The position numbers and the translations under genes are program-made. From the NCBI GenBank assembly GCA_003693705.1, contig RBZT01000727.1, forward strand, positions 26,928 to 90,927: a stretch of 64,000 bases of DNA, given 5' to 3'. Below the pieces are notes generated by a model. The model did no database searches. It worked only from the letters and a program-made list of their open reading frames with translations, and was not told the origin of the DNA. Below are positions 1 to 10,761 of this stretch, piece by piece (position 1 is the first letter of the stretch; the number at the start of each line of letters is the position of its first letter). The DNA comes from Polymyxa betae. Its lineage: Eukaryota > Endomyxa > Phytomyxea > Plasmodiophorida > Plasmodiophoridae.

Positions 1-735
1 ATTTTTAGCTACATTTTGTGCAATGTGAAAATTCCAGAAGTGTCCATGGACAATCTATTAGTTGCGCCTGTATTGAGTTGAACAATGTTGAAAAGGCAAC
101 AATGACAGAGCTGGCTCCTCGGATATTTGTAGATTTCAAATCGATCGAGTCCCACCGGAAATATTTGCTGCTGTATAGATATTGTACTTAAAGCAAATCG
201 ACTTCTATCGGCCTTGTTCGTTTCGAGTGCTGCTGAAAGCAAGTGTGGCTATGAGTCCCGAATGTCACGTCTTTAATGCAGAGATGCTTGCTCGTAAAGA
301 TTTCTTAGTGTTGCCCTTCCCATATTGGCAAGATTTGCTGCCTCAGTATCAATTTTATTTTCAAGAATGGATCTATCAACATAAGGTGTTCGTTTTTATG
401 GGTTTCACATTCACTGCTGTGTTTCCATAGGCGTTGTTTGATCAAAAATTTCTAAAAAACAACAATTGCAGGAAAAGGTTTTTTCGAAGAAGCCGAAAAA
501 AAGGCACCCCGAGAAATCAGAGCAAAATCGTGCGGAAAGCTTTATGTGCAAAGGCCAGTGAATGAAAATCGAAAGCGAAGTTGTGGACGATTATCAGGCA
601 GGATTTCAACCGGCTGTATTCAAATCTGCTACAATGGGCTAAACGACTTTTAGTCGTCAAATTCGAATTCATCTCCACGATTAAAATTGAATTTGTTCCC
701 GATTATACTATACCAAAAGCGTAGCGATTGTAATC
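1..735. other. No confident gene
   Basis: Only short ORFs are present (for example 182-430 plus, 82 codons) and none shows a recognisable motif, convincing splice sites or a signal peptide. I see no repeat or RNA gene here. Confidence 0.4.
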
Positions 736-1086
736 ATGGCCGAACAATACTCACCAAGATGTGACGCCCTGGGTTCCATTAACAACCCCATCGATCTGGA
801 CAATGTCCCGTATATAGATACGGCTATCCCCGCCGACCGCGACAACCGACGACAGCATGGTAGAGCTATGGAAAAAATGGATAATGAAGGGAAATTGAGA
901 ATATTAGATCGGCAGTTCACCATCGAACTCGACGTTCTCATCACCATTCCATGCGCATGCCGAGTCACGAGCAATATCGAATTCAGAAATGTAATAAATA
1001 GAGTCGAATCTCTCTCAGCTGGTGTGCAAGTTGTCGAATACAATGCAGAACGCCAATCGTTTCAGGATCACCCAAACCCTAGCTAG
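736..1086 (+). CDS. Hypothetical protein, 116 aa
   Basis: A single open frame starts with ATG at 736 and stops at 1084-1086. The product is hydrophilic and mixed-charge, with no signal peptide or membrane helix. It has two Cys residues near residue 90 (CAC) and no motif I recognise. The antisense frame is also open for most of its length, which weakens the case. It could be a non-coding chance ORF. Confidence 0.25.
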   Translation: MAEQYSPRCDALGSINNPIDLDNVPYIDTAIPADRDNRRQHGRAMEKMDNEGKLRILDRQFTIELDVLITIPCACRVTSNIEFRNVINRVESLSAGVQVVEYNAERQSFQDHPNPS

Positions 1087-1423
1087 AACGCAAATAACAT
1101 CCTTCCAACAAAAGTTTTGAATATCAGTCTCGAAAGACTTCACATAAAGCTATTATACCATTTGATATAAATATGTATCAAATTTGTTCAAACAGAAGCA
1201 CTATGATTCGTCGTCTTCAATAAAAAATCCCAGTTCCTCATAATCACAAACAGAGAAATCTCACATTTAAAAGGGAGATTTTGCAGCGGTGCTTGATGGT
1301 AGCTAAGCCGTAATGCCCAATCTTCGGCAGCAGACGAATACGAGTTGATAAAATGATTTGTGACTGTGTCACTTCAGAGCTCCGAGCCTGGTTGGCAGCC
1401 GTCGGATGCCGAAAAAAAAGAAT

Positions 1424-1506
1424 CCCCCCTACCCGGGTCGAACGGGTGACCTGAGCATTACAGTTATATCTACAGTGCCCCGCTCTTCCAACTGAGCTAA
1501 GAAGGG
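1424..1506 (-). tRNA. tRNA-Tyr (GTA) with an 11-nt intron
   Basis: Read on the minus strand, 1506 to 1424 folds as a cloverleaf. The acceptor pairs CCCTTCT with AGGGGGG, including two G-T pairs. The D stem is GCTC/GAGC, the anticodon stem GGGCA/TGCTC, and the T arm ACCCG-TTCGACC-CGGGT. The anticodon loop is 18 nt and begins CTGTAG. Removing 11 nt after position 37 leaves a normal 7-nt loop with anticodon GTA. An intron just 3' of the anticodon is standard for eukaryotic tRNA-Tyr, so this supports nuclear DNA. Confidence 0.9.
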
Positions 1507-2452
1507 ATCTTGCTGCCATCGTATTCGACTGACAAATTGCACTGTGATCACGTTCAAAAAGGTGAATGGATTACCTGCCGTTTTGAATGATGGCAGTGCT
1601 TCCGGTTGTATGAGGGTGAGTCAAATTATTGATACCTCGAGACCTATTTTTCGATCAAGCCTAAAATCTGTTCATTTTGTCAAGCTTCATCGATTTCATT
1701 CACGCTTCTGATCGCTCGAGTATCCTTGTCGTGGGTCCCTTGTCGATATATTAAGCCTGTAAATCGGCAAACTGAGCAATTGGGTAGGACTCCGGTTGGC
1801 ATTGATGGAAAGAATTTCAAAAGCGAATCATGAACAATATCGAGCTGTATTGCTGGTACTTTTGACATATCTTATTGTCAACGATCTCAAGTGCTATTGG
1901 CATTTCACAATAAGATGGTTACGCCTTTTGGGTTCATGAGGCGGGTCATGGACATTGGCCAGCGATCAAGATATTTTTGTTGAAGACAAATGATAGCATC
2001 ACTCAAGACTGACCTGACCTCAACATCGTTAATTCAAGAGGGCGATTGCGGATCGCTGCTCAGCTCGACATCACTGTCGCTCTTTGCTAAGAAAAACTGT
2101 CTTGTAATTACGTTATTGGCGGGTTTTCATACTAACGAGCGTAAATTGGGCCTAAGCCAAGAGTTTTTTGAAAATTGCATTCTGATAAAACTCTTGGAAT
2201 TAGTATTGTCAATTATGTCGACATTTCTGTCAAAGCCATCCACTCCGTGTTGGCATCGAGGCCAGCCCTGGTCATCTCTTTCGTGTCTTATTCACCTGAG
2301 ACTCACTTTCTCTTTCATTCTGGTTCTTGCGTCATCAGTTCTGAATAGCGATCTTGTTCGGCGGTATCCACTCGACCCTTAATCATAACTGGGGTGTGTT
2401 CGTGGTGTGTACACAGTCCACACAGAAATCATCTCATGATACATACCTCAAA
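1507..2452. other. Gene-poor stretch
   Basis: An ORF at 1990-2382 (plus, 130 codons) exists, but its composition is unremarkable, it has no domain, and no splice continuation was found. I do not call a gene here. Confidence 0.35.
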
Positions 2453-2828
2453 AAATTGCGCAGTTGTGGAAATCATGATACCCATAAATTGCGCAATGGG
2501 TGGAAATCATGAAAATCATAAATTGCGCTGTGGTGGAAAACCTGAAACCTGGTCACTAAAAATTTGCGCCATTAAAACGGCGCGATGATCGAAAATTATG
2601 CATTGTTTTGCTCAGAAGCCCTCAAAGAATGAGAGACGCAAATAAATAGTGCGCAGTGATTGGGCTCAATGTCACAGTAAAATACGATCGACTACTGTAG
2701 ATAGGTAACGTGGGTAACCCGAGGCGAGATTATGTCAGTTTGGCCTTGCGCATTTGTCTTGCATCCATCGAATCTAGCCTTGACTAACAGAGGCAATACA
2801 AAACTGCGCAGTCATTGAGAATCATGTA
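2453..2828 (+). promoter_or_regulatory. TGCGCA-containing repeats upstream of the first paralogue
   Basis: Three imperfect units of roughly 33-36 nt (about 2453-2545) each carry an AAATTGCGC core followed by GTGGAAATCATGA-like sequence. Related TGCGCAGT-type copies recur near 2650 and 2805, the last ending about 15 nt before the ATG at 2829. The core TGCGCA is palindromic. Position and repetition suggest a promoter or transcription-factor array for the gene starting at 2829. Function is inferred from position only. Confidence 0.4.
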
Positions 2829-5763
2829 ATGGCCCACAGGTCCGCGAAGGATCCCGGTGTGTGTGACCCCCCCGGGAATGGATCAATGATCAATCCCGCC
2901 GAATCGCCATCGAGATCTTTGAGTCCACGAAGCTGCCGCTCTCGTCGCGCTGCGGTCATGGTCTCGTTCCTCGCCACATCCGCCATCGTCGCCATCACCT
3001 TCATGGTCGGCCGTGTGGTTCTACGTCCGTCGCAACCTTGGAAACCGCCCAACGATGTTTCTCCGGTCGTACTGATCCAACCCCAGCCGAGCGACGGGGC
3101 CGAGCCTGCGACACCTGCCGTTGATGCCCGAGGCCCATCCGATGCGGCCGCGCCCTTCGACTTCGAGGTGACGGCGGAAGCTGCGGATTCCATTAGCTCG
3201 CCAGTGACTCGCCCTTTTGATAACGAACCAGTCCGTGCTAGCTCCTCGATTGGCGAACAATCATTGAGCGTTGGTTTGCACTTGGGAGAGGCCGCACGAG
3301 ATAATGATCTCAGGCCAGATGCGCCGATAGCTCAGATGTTACGGGATGTCTCAGAATCGGAAGCACGCAGCCGCCTCGATCAGATTCCTTCAAACTCGCC
3401 CGAATCAATCTCGGAACACAAAATCGAATCGGATCCCGAACAAAATGCCGAGTCAAATCCGTCCTTAGCCGCCTCATCTAGTAACGATACTGAATCGTTA
3501 CACATGGAGGAAGCAGCGAATGAATCGTCCAGCGACTGCATCGATATCCTGGATGATACCAAACTGTCGTTATCAGAGAATCATTCAGGCGATACGACGT
3601 CTCTGGATTCTGACGCTGATTTGAGCAACTTTCCGTTCTACCCTTCGTTTAAGACTTCGTCGAAGTCGATGGTCGCCGTCAATGTTGCTTCGAATTCCGT
3701 GTTACATACCAAACACAAGGCGGATTGGAATCATCGGAGCGAGCCTGTATTCGCAACCTATCGTTTGTCGTCGTACCTCCCCACAGCTGACCCATCTTAT
3801 TTCGAGAATCCTGGTACTACCTATCGAGTCTCATCGATGCCCGTTAAATCCATAGACGACGAGAAACCATGGTCTGGTCCTTGCGCTGGTGATATCTTCT
3901 CACTCGCGATGAATGTTCCTGGACTTCTCGCCAATATCGACCTGAGAGATTCGCCCTTTTCTAACAACGGAAATCTTGCGTCGAATTCGGAGGACGACGT
4001 AACTGCAATTGAGGATGAATCGGAGTATGGTAATATGCTTGATAGGCTCATATTGAGAATCTGAATCTGTTTTAGTGCCGCTCAGAGAGTCTACCATCGA
4101 CGATGTTGTAGATTTGTCTCCGGCGGAAGCCACAGAATCGCTTGGATGTTCTTATCGGTTCGAGGAGTTCGAATTTGTCGATCTGGACGATTCCCGGGCT
4201 GGCGAATCATCGAATGATTGTGAGAACGTCAATGAAATCGATGCCGAGATGACAGCTCGTACGGATGGTCATTCTGACGATATTGAGCTATTCAATATAT
4301 CCGCAAAGGATAATGGGTTTGATGCCCAAGCGCCGATCAGTCCAGAATCGCCTGAAACTTCTGATCAGTTGGAAGAAATCGAATGTATCGATCGGGAGGA
4401 TTCCCTTGCTGGCGATTCATCGGATGAATTTGATGCAAAATTGGCAGATCTTACGGAAGTCGGGGACGGTCTTGAGCTGTCTAATGAATCCACAAACCGA
4501 GATGGACTTGATGCCACACTGTCGATGAGTTCTGATTCTACCCACTTGATCACGGACTCTGAACTTAACGTCGGCGACGCCTCTGATTCTATTCAAGTGG
4601 ACCCAGAACTCAAGGTCAGCGACGCCTCTGATTCTACGCTAGCAGACCCAGAACTCAAGGTCGGCGACGCTATTGACTCTACCCAAACAGACCCAGAACT
4701 CGTCGTCGACGACGCTTCTGATTCTACCCAATCGGACCCTGAACTCAACGTCGGCGACGCTACAGATTCCACCCAAACTGTATGCGATTATGAATCCACC
4801 ATCAAGGGCTCCCAACCTGTTTCAATCTCTACTTTCGACGAACACCAAGAAGATGTCCTCCAGGGTGACCCCATCCCCGAAGCGAACCAATCGATACCAT
4901 CTCCTAATCATGATACTCAACCAGATGACAGCAATCCTGTGTCCATGTCTACCATGGTGCTAGACGGATTGGATTCTTCACACATTGATATGTCTGTCTG
5001 TATCCAACAAGCTGAACCAGCAACCGGACTCCCATCCGCTGTCTCTACTCCTAAATCCATCCAAGACTCGATCTCAGAATCCGCCGCCGAGGAGCCCGAC
5101 ACCCATCATTCGTCAGTTTCTGAGACTGCCGAGGAGCCCGACATCCATCATCATGATTTCTCAGTTTCTGAGTTTGGGTCAAATGACCACTGCGTTGAGC
5201 TGGCAGAAGCTGTTCCCAACCCAGATGCCATTGCTTGGGTCAAGAATCAAGTCAAGAAATGTTTAAGGGAGGTCGATATCATCGTGAAATTTGGTTTCCC
5301 TTCTGATGCTGTCCTTAAGCATGTTAAGACCATCAATAACCTCTATCATTATTGGGCTCCTGTTTATTATGTTTTCCCGGATATCATCCCGACTCTGAAG
5401 ACCGTCACGAATTGTTTCTTCCAGGCGTTAGCCAAATTTGAAGAAAAACTAGCGAACGCCGATTCGAAACTAGACAAGTTAATTACGTCAGAATTCGTCT
5501 CCGAAATGACGAAGGCATCTCGTCGAAACACGATTATTAAGAAATTTTCGTGGTATATAGACTTTCTCAAGGCGAATCCAGAGCCCAGATATTTCTTCTG
5601 GGGTTCGCCTGGCTCTGTTCCTTTTGACGACCTTGTTGAATATCATCCGGGATCAACCAGCGTAGATATTTCCTTTTCCACAACCAGTTCTCCGGAATTT
5701 GAGTTGAAATCCATCAAGTTCCCAGGAAGCCGTTATTTCCAGGATCCCAAATGGATTCTATGA
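2829..5763 (+). CDS. Single-pass membrane protein with acidic repeats, paralogue 1 (962 aa, 2 exons)
   Basis: The exons are 2829-4029 and 4076-5763. The 46-nt intron (GTAATATG...TTTTAG) joins the two frames in phase 1 and removes the intervening stop. Residues about 41-64 form one hydrophobic helix, preceded by an Arg-rich segment, which suggests a type II or signal-anchor topology. The middle of the protein is very acidic and Ser/Asp/Glu-rich. It includes five 15-residue repeats (core DPELKVGDASDST) encoded at about 4560-4785. The last ~190 residues hold a domain shared with the genes at 6872 and 11274. Its signatures are an F-S-W-Y-x-D-F-L segment, a Y-F-F-W-G-S-like segment, and a final S-I-K-F-P-G-S-R-Y-F motif. 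Homology to known families is not recognised. TGCGCA repeats lie just upstream. Confidence 0.85.
4560..4785 (+). repeat. 45-bp coding tandem repeat (about 5 units)
   Basis: The stretch encodes successive variants of a 15-residue unit built around DPEL, VGDA and DST. Units differ by point changes only and keep frame, so the array can expand or contract without breaking the protein. It lies in the acidic linker of the 2829-5763 gene. Confidence 0.8.
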
Positions 5764-6490
5764 TCTGCATCTATTCCTATCCCAGACCAAAATATCGATT
5801 AAATCTTTTGAATACACTTCTAATTGTTATCGATCGCTTGCTTTACCTATTGTGAAGTTGACCACCACCGTTGAAATTTTCGTTCATCCTGTTAGGCTGG
5901 CTTGTGATTAAATTTTTGTTAGTTTTCTGGATGGTGACTTCTGATGGGCAGTCCCATTACCCCATACTACAGGCGATGCTCTTTAATCTCCATCATCGTG
6001 CAAAAGAAATGTAAGGCATAGGGCCGATAGGCTTTATCGTGCGGCGACGATGCCATGAAGCCCGGCGACAGATCGTCGACCTGATTTGTGTCTTGACGCC
6101 ATGTTCAAGGTTTGCATATTGTCAGCAGTAGGATTGCCGACAGAATCGCCGCTGTTTGTGTGAGATCGACTTTTCCTGAGTACAATTTGATGAAGGAGAT
6201 CGTAGTGAGATTCGAACATTGCTGAGATGCAGGCGATTATTAACAACGTGGGTGAACAACCCGAACCAGATCCTCCCTCCAAAATAAATCTAAACATTTT
6301 ATTTCACTTAATGCAACGAGGAGGGAGTCCGAAATAAATGTCAACATCTTATGCATCCCCTAAGGTTTATTCTCGTTGCTGGAAGCCGAGATTCTCGAGC
6401 AGAAAGCAGCTCCCAGGTTCGCTTATTTTTGAGGGATAGCTCAGCTGTCGAGATGATCACCCCAAGTGGGCCCAGCCTCTGCAGCAACCC
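5764..6490. other. Intergenic, no gene seen
   Basis: Short antisense ORFs at 6034-6297 and 6341-6628 have no supporting features. The 3' half runs into the repeats at 6491-6745. Confidence 0.4.
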
Positions 6491-6745
6491 CCTTTGACCC
6501 CATCGTTTTACCCCGTAGTGGCCTCTGGTCTCACGAACGACTGCTACGGTAGAAAGACGGCCCCATTTGACCCCATCGTTGTACCCTAGGACCCCAGGCC
6601 CCAGCTCTTTTCTGTGACTCCCCCTCAATCTTCATTCTTCAACAGTCAACAATGTTGATCGTGGGTGTAGACTACTGAGCTGGCTGCTGACTGATTACTG
6701 ATCAGAGCGGGTGGTGGCCTCTGGTCTCTCTAGCTACTGCTAGAA
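6491..6745. repeat. Degenerate direct repeats upstream of paralogue 2
   Basis: The phrase TTTGACCCCATCGTT recurs at about 6494 and 6567. GTGGCCTCTGGTCTC recurs at about 6520 and 6713. ACTGCTAnnGTAGAAAG-like sequence follows in both halves. The arrangement suggests duplicated blocks of about 75 bp, later diverged. No coding role is visible. Confidence 0.5.
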
Positions 6746-6871
6746 AGGCGGGCCCAGGCCCGTCAATATCTTCCTATGATGCAGCTGCCTGTGATTGCGT
6801 GGATCTTCTCAATCACAATTTCAATCGTCCACCCGATTTTGGATCTGCACAAATAACAGCGACGACTTTTA

Positions 6872-8208
6872 ATGTTCGATGATTCATCATCAAGCGATAT
6901 ATCCAGACAGCGAGGTTTGACATCATTACGAAGACGTACCGGTTCCAATGTTTGGATTATTTTAATCGTCGTCGACTTCGCCATTGCTCTATGTGTCGGA
7001 TTGTATATTTTCTACCCGAAAACTGTAATGCAAAAGGATTCTGGTCGAGCTGACTCAAACGCATTGGAGCTCTCTCCTGACCTTAAAGGATCCTCTCATC
7101 AAAACGATACCTCAGATAAAGCTCAGCCTCTATATCAGCGTAGCTTTTATAGAAATATATCTGCAAATCTATCGACTTTTATCGAATGTCTCAACGATAG
7201 AATGCCGCCCGAAAACCTCAGTTTGAGCCAAACGCTCATCAATATCGATTCCGAGGTGCACCTATCTGAACAAACACCCGAAATTAATTCCAAAAATCTA
7301 TCGACTTCTATCGAAAATCTCAACAATAGTCGCCCGAAAACTTTACTTTGAGCCAAGCGCTCATCGATATCGATTTCGAGGTGCTCCTATCTGAACCATC
7401 ACCCGAACACAACCTCACAGATAAGTCTGAGATAGCTCTGCCGCTGCCAACCGCAGCGAACAGCAGCTGCCAGCTATCATCTAACGATAGCGACAATGCA
7501 TCGCTGCCCTTCAATGATCCGATCAGCGATATGCAACCGTGGATAGATAACAGCAGCGGGAAAGAGCCTGAACCCGCTGAGCCTGTTGCTGAAAACAACG
7601 CCGCCTCGAAGCCATCGGATCAGCTGGAGTCGCCGATCTCCAAGGAGGATCTGCTCGCTACACTTCAGCAGCAGCTCGAACAATGTAAAGCTCAAGCTAT
7701 GCTGCTGAGACGAACGTTTACCGAGGCGAATCTCAGACAGCATCTGAACTGTGTGGAAGAGTTTGTCCAGCAATGGGCCCCGAATTACTGCATTTATCCT
7801 GAGCTCGCTGCGAAATTCAAAGACGTCGGTGACCGGTTCTTCTCATCGTTGGCAACGTTCTATATCAAGCTGGGAAAAGCCACTCTCGATCTGCAATCCA
7901 TCAAATCCAATAACCCGCGGTTTTCGAGGCATTTCACACTCGGTCCGAGCAAGAAACAATCTCTCATTAACACGTTTTCGTGGTATCGAGATTTCCTAAG
8001 AACAAATCAGCGATATCTATTTTGGGGATCATCCAAGCAGTACATCTTCCAAGATGATAATCTCCAAGTTCTATCTATTCCATTTCCATGCAATATCACG
8101 AGCTGTACCAGTAAACGTGCCTTCAGCAGTCTATGTCGGACGAGTCCTCAATTCCAGCTGAACTCGGTGGGATTTCCAGGCCAGAGTATCTTCCTCGACG
8201 ACGTTTAG
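6872..8208 (+). CDS. Single-pass membrane protein, paralogue 2 (420 aa, 2 exons in the preferred model)
   Basis: In the preferred model the exons are 6872-7255 and 7330-8208. The 74-nt intron (GTGCAC...AATAG) is phase 0 and its removal keeps one frame. Residues about 27-48 form the TM helix, followed by YP as in paralogue 3. The C-terminal ~180 residues match the shared domain, with FSWYRDFL, YLFWGSS and a closing FQLNSVGFPG motif. The DNA at about 7160-7390 is a direct duplication of some 115 bp, and the proposed intron removes part of it. The alternative is that the second copy carries a frameshift, making this a pseudogene or giving a protein truncated near 7351. A GTGCA donor is also used in the RNA-binding protein gene at 14738-16466, which favours splicing. 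Confidence 0.7.
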
Positions 8209-9141
8209 ACAGTTTGAGCCTTTTAGACAATTCACAATTCAGCTCAGTGTGCCATAATCTAATAGATTCCCCGTTTTCAAATTTTCAAATACAAACAAAT
8301 GCCAAAAATTCGGCTCCGTAATGAGCGCTGCTGTGAAAGCAACAGGTAGGTAGAGCCTATAGAGCATCCATGTTCAGACCGAGAACGTCAGTTGAACCGT
8401 GAGCTCAACCTCCTGCAAGCCAGACATGAAATGGTGAAAATGCTTTTAAGGATGTTCGGATTTTGAAAGAGAAGTTTCGACACTCTCGTGCACAGCATCA
8501 GATCGTTTTTACAGCCTCCGCAAAGTTAGTAGAACTGAAGCTTTTTGAAGAGCCTTTACCCAATGCACGAAACCTTTTTTTGAGCGCGTAACAATCGCCA
8601 AAAATCATAATACATTAAAAAAGTTTATTCAAAGCTGTTTTTGCAAGACCGTATTTTCCTGTGTCCAGGACCTATAATAAGACTTGGTAGATAGCTGATA
8701 TTTAGCTCATGAAAGCTACATTCTCCTACTGATGTCGCGTGTTTTGTCATGCAAGTATTCAGTGTTTACCAAGCCCTCCTTTTATAGTGCGCGAAACTTA
8801 TTTTGAGCAAAATTGCTTATTTAGTGCTCAAAGTGAGAATTATTTTGTAATTTATACTCTTATAGTGACCAAACAAATGGCAATAATCATGGTTGAAGAT
8901 GCATTCATAGCTTGAATTGTCCCTCGAGACGAATTCCTTCAAGAGAGAAATGTGTTAATGACATCCTGAACAAACATTGTTTCCCTTTTGAAAAGTCGAA
9001 ATTCCGACTCGGTCCGAGCTGTAATCGGAAACAGTGTAGGAATCCGACCACAAACACTTTTTGAAGAAGTTGGAAGCGACCCCAGAACACTCGGCAGTTT
9101 ATACCGCATATTCGTCATCCAGTATCTGTTATCCAACATGA
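8209..9141. other. Intergenic, no gene seen
   Basis: The sequence is AT-rich with no long frame. An ORF at 8988-9272 runs into the foldback element at 9142-9285, so it is probably spurious. Confidence 0.4.
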
Positions 9142-9285
9142 TATCTAGAGAGTTTCAGGAGGGCGACTGCTGGCACTCTCTAGAGGGAGATAACGAAACG
9201 CTTTCCCTATATTATACCTATAAAAGCACTTCGTTATCACTCTCTAGAGAGTGCCAACAGTCGCCCTCCTGACACTCTCTAGATA
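9142..9285. mobile_element. Foldback / MITE-like palindromic element, 144 bp
   Basis: The left arm starts TATCTAGAGAGT and the right arm ends ACTCTCTAGATA. Each arm is about 58 nt and they are reverse complements with only a few mismatches, both containing CAGGAGGGCGACTG. Roughly 25 nt of AT-rich spacer lies between them. The arms also contain an internal CTCTCTAGAG palindrome. No clear target-site duplication is visible. It could be a non-autonomous DNA transposon, or a locus producing a long hairpin RNA. Confidence 0.7.
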
Positions 9286-9487
9286 CGTCAGTCTTTGTAA
9301 ATGTGTTTATTATCATTCAAAAACGGGATTGGTGCCGACTCAGACGCGAGTGAATAGCCAACGACGTCCCCACCCTTCTGCCTGGCAATCTAACGCCAGG
9401 GTTCAGAACCGGTATTGTGACGCGCCATATGCCCAGTGTGCATATCACACACATCCCAATTCCATTCAGAAACATTGATTGCTAGGG

Positions 9488-10552
9488 TTAGACTGCAACT
9501 GTCGGCAGAATGCTGCGCGGCCACGACAGCCATCGACTTATCGGGAGAAGCCAATAAACCAATGTGGGGACGATTACGAACCAATACACAGGATCGAAGC
9601 CACGCCAGATCCACCCTATGCTCGTAACAGACGGCGCAATTCCAATAAAAATGCATGGTGCAACCCTAACGGAATCATGAACCCATCGACATGAATCGGG
9701 ATCTGGCAGACGAGCAAATTGATATCGCATCTCGCTACGGACCACACTGATGTCGCCCTCGAACTCGACCACAGCATCAATCATTGCATCGAGTTCAGAG
9801 TAACCGTTAAGAATTGGAGCGAGCATTGAAGAAGTAACCTGACCACCTTGCGTACGTATCAATGCGCAGATTCGTCTCTGGGTTCGGCTTTTTTCGACAC
9901 CAAATAGGAACATTCGCAGGTTGTCAATAACGCCGACATTGGGCAATTCGTTTTCAGGCAGTGAGTGCACTTCGCCTCGGTAGCACAAACCCGGAATGGA
10001 GCAGAGAAGTATATCCAACCAGTGTTGGTCGAATCGCTCCCAGATGGTGCGCCCTGGAACCAAAGCGACTAACCCGCCAGTGTACAAGCACAGTATCAAA
10101 CAAATGCCACAATACAGCACGATAACCGGCAACAGAAGTAATAACACGCCTTGCTTCAGGAGTCCCAGCACTACGCTTACAAAATATCGCCACGCCCGAA
10201 TCCACTCATATCTTTTCAGCAGACTTTCGAAGTCTCGGTTGATATGAAAGAATGGGACGTGCCCGGCATACTTCAAATCGATGGTGGCTGCCCCGCAGTG
10301 AACTCTGTACTGCAATTGTGTGCTCGAGATTCGTGAGGCGGGAACATGATAGTTGCACTCGTCCACTATGGAGGCCAATGACGACATTGACCCTGCCAGT
10401 TGGCCAACTTCACCAAGGTCAATAAGCGATTCAGGAACTGCGACGGACTGCGATTGATCCAAAGGACCAGCTCCAGATCTGTGCCATTCCTGATTCGTCT
10501 GTTCCGAACGGGTGTATGACGATGAACGACATATCCCTGCTTGCATTAGCAC
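9488..10552 (-). CDS. Polytopic membrane protein, unknown family (up to 354 aa)
   Basis: The frame is open from 10552 down to a stop at 9488. A long central hydrophobic segment (about residues 125-160, rich in Leu/Val/Ile with VVLGLL and LLLLLPVIVLYCGICLILCL) makes at least one to two helices. Two more hydrophobic stretches lie near the C-terminus (about 300-340). Between them is a soluble part of about 120 residues with several Arg/Glu-rich helices. The first 12 codons overlap a divergent small gene starting at 10516. An internal Met near 10387 (MSSLASIVDE) or an unseen upstream exon is therefore a reasonable alternative start. I do not recognise the family. Confidence 0.6.
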   Translation of the reverse strand: MLMQAGICRSSSYTRSEQTNQEWHRSGAGPLDQSQSVAVPESLIDLGEVGQLAGSMSSLASIVDECNYHVPASRISSTQLQYRVHCGAATIDLKYAGHVPFFHINRDFESLLKRYEWIRAWRYFVSVVLGLLKQGVLLLLLPVIVLYCGICLILCLYTGGLVALVPGRTIWERFDQHWLDILLCSIPGLCYRGEVHSLPENELPNVGVIDNLRMFLFGVEKSRTQRRICALIRTQGGQVTSSMLAPILNGYSELDAMIDAVVEFEGDISVVRSEMRYQFARLPDPDSCRWVHDSVRVAPCIFIGIAPSVTSIGWIWRGFDPVYWFVIVPTLVYWLLPISRWLSWPRSILPTVAV

Positions 10553-10761
10553 TGATCGCCATGCTTTGCATTCCTGCCAGTATTGCTGGGAACGCCAAAT
10601 CGCTCCCCGTAATTGGTGAACTCGCCACCACTGCTGAATCGGGTGCCAAAGGATTCGCGGGCGCGGTATGCCATTTAGCCGGCAACGAGACGGCTGGCAA
10701 ACAACTGATGGATGGAGCTAGAGACAGCTGGAAGCAATATTCAGAAGTTAGTGATGTTTGA
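10516..10761 (+). CDS. Small secreted protein, 81 aa
   Basis: ATG at 10516 opens an 81-codon frame ending in TGA. Residues 1-25 form a textbook signal peptide, with a hydrophobic core LLALALIAMLCI and a likely cleavage after ASIAG. The mature part of about 56 residues has one Cys, is Gly/Ala-rich in its first half, and ends SWKQYSEVSDV. No known domain is recognised. Its start lies opposite the 5' end of the minus-strand membrane protein gene, so the two overlap or share a promoter. A secreted or vacuolar role is inferred from the signal peptide only. Confidence 0.6.
   Translation: MTMNDISLLALALIAMLCIPASIAGNAKSLPVIGELATTAESGAKGFAGAVCHLAGNETAGKQLMDGARDSWKQYSEVSDV

Noticed and set aside
1990-2382. 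130-codon plus-strand ORF
   Set aside because: No leader, domain or splice partner; composition resembles surrounding non-coding DNA.
8988-9272. 94-codon plus-strand ORF
   Set aside because: It reads through the foldback element at 9142-9285 and has no domain.
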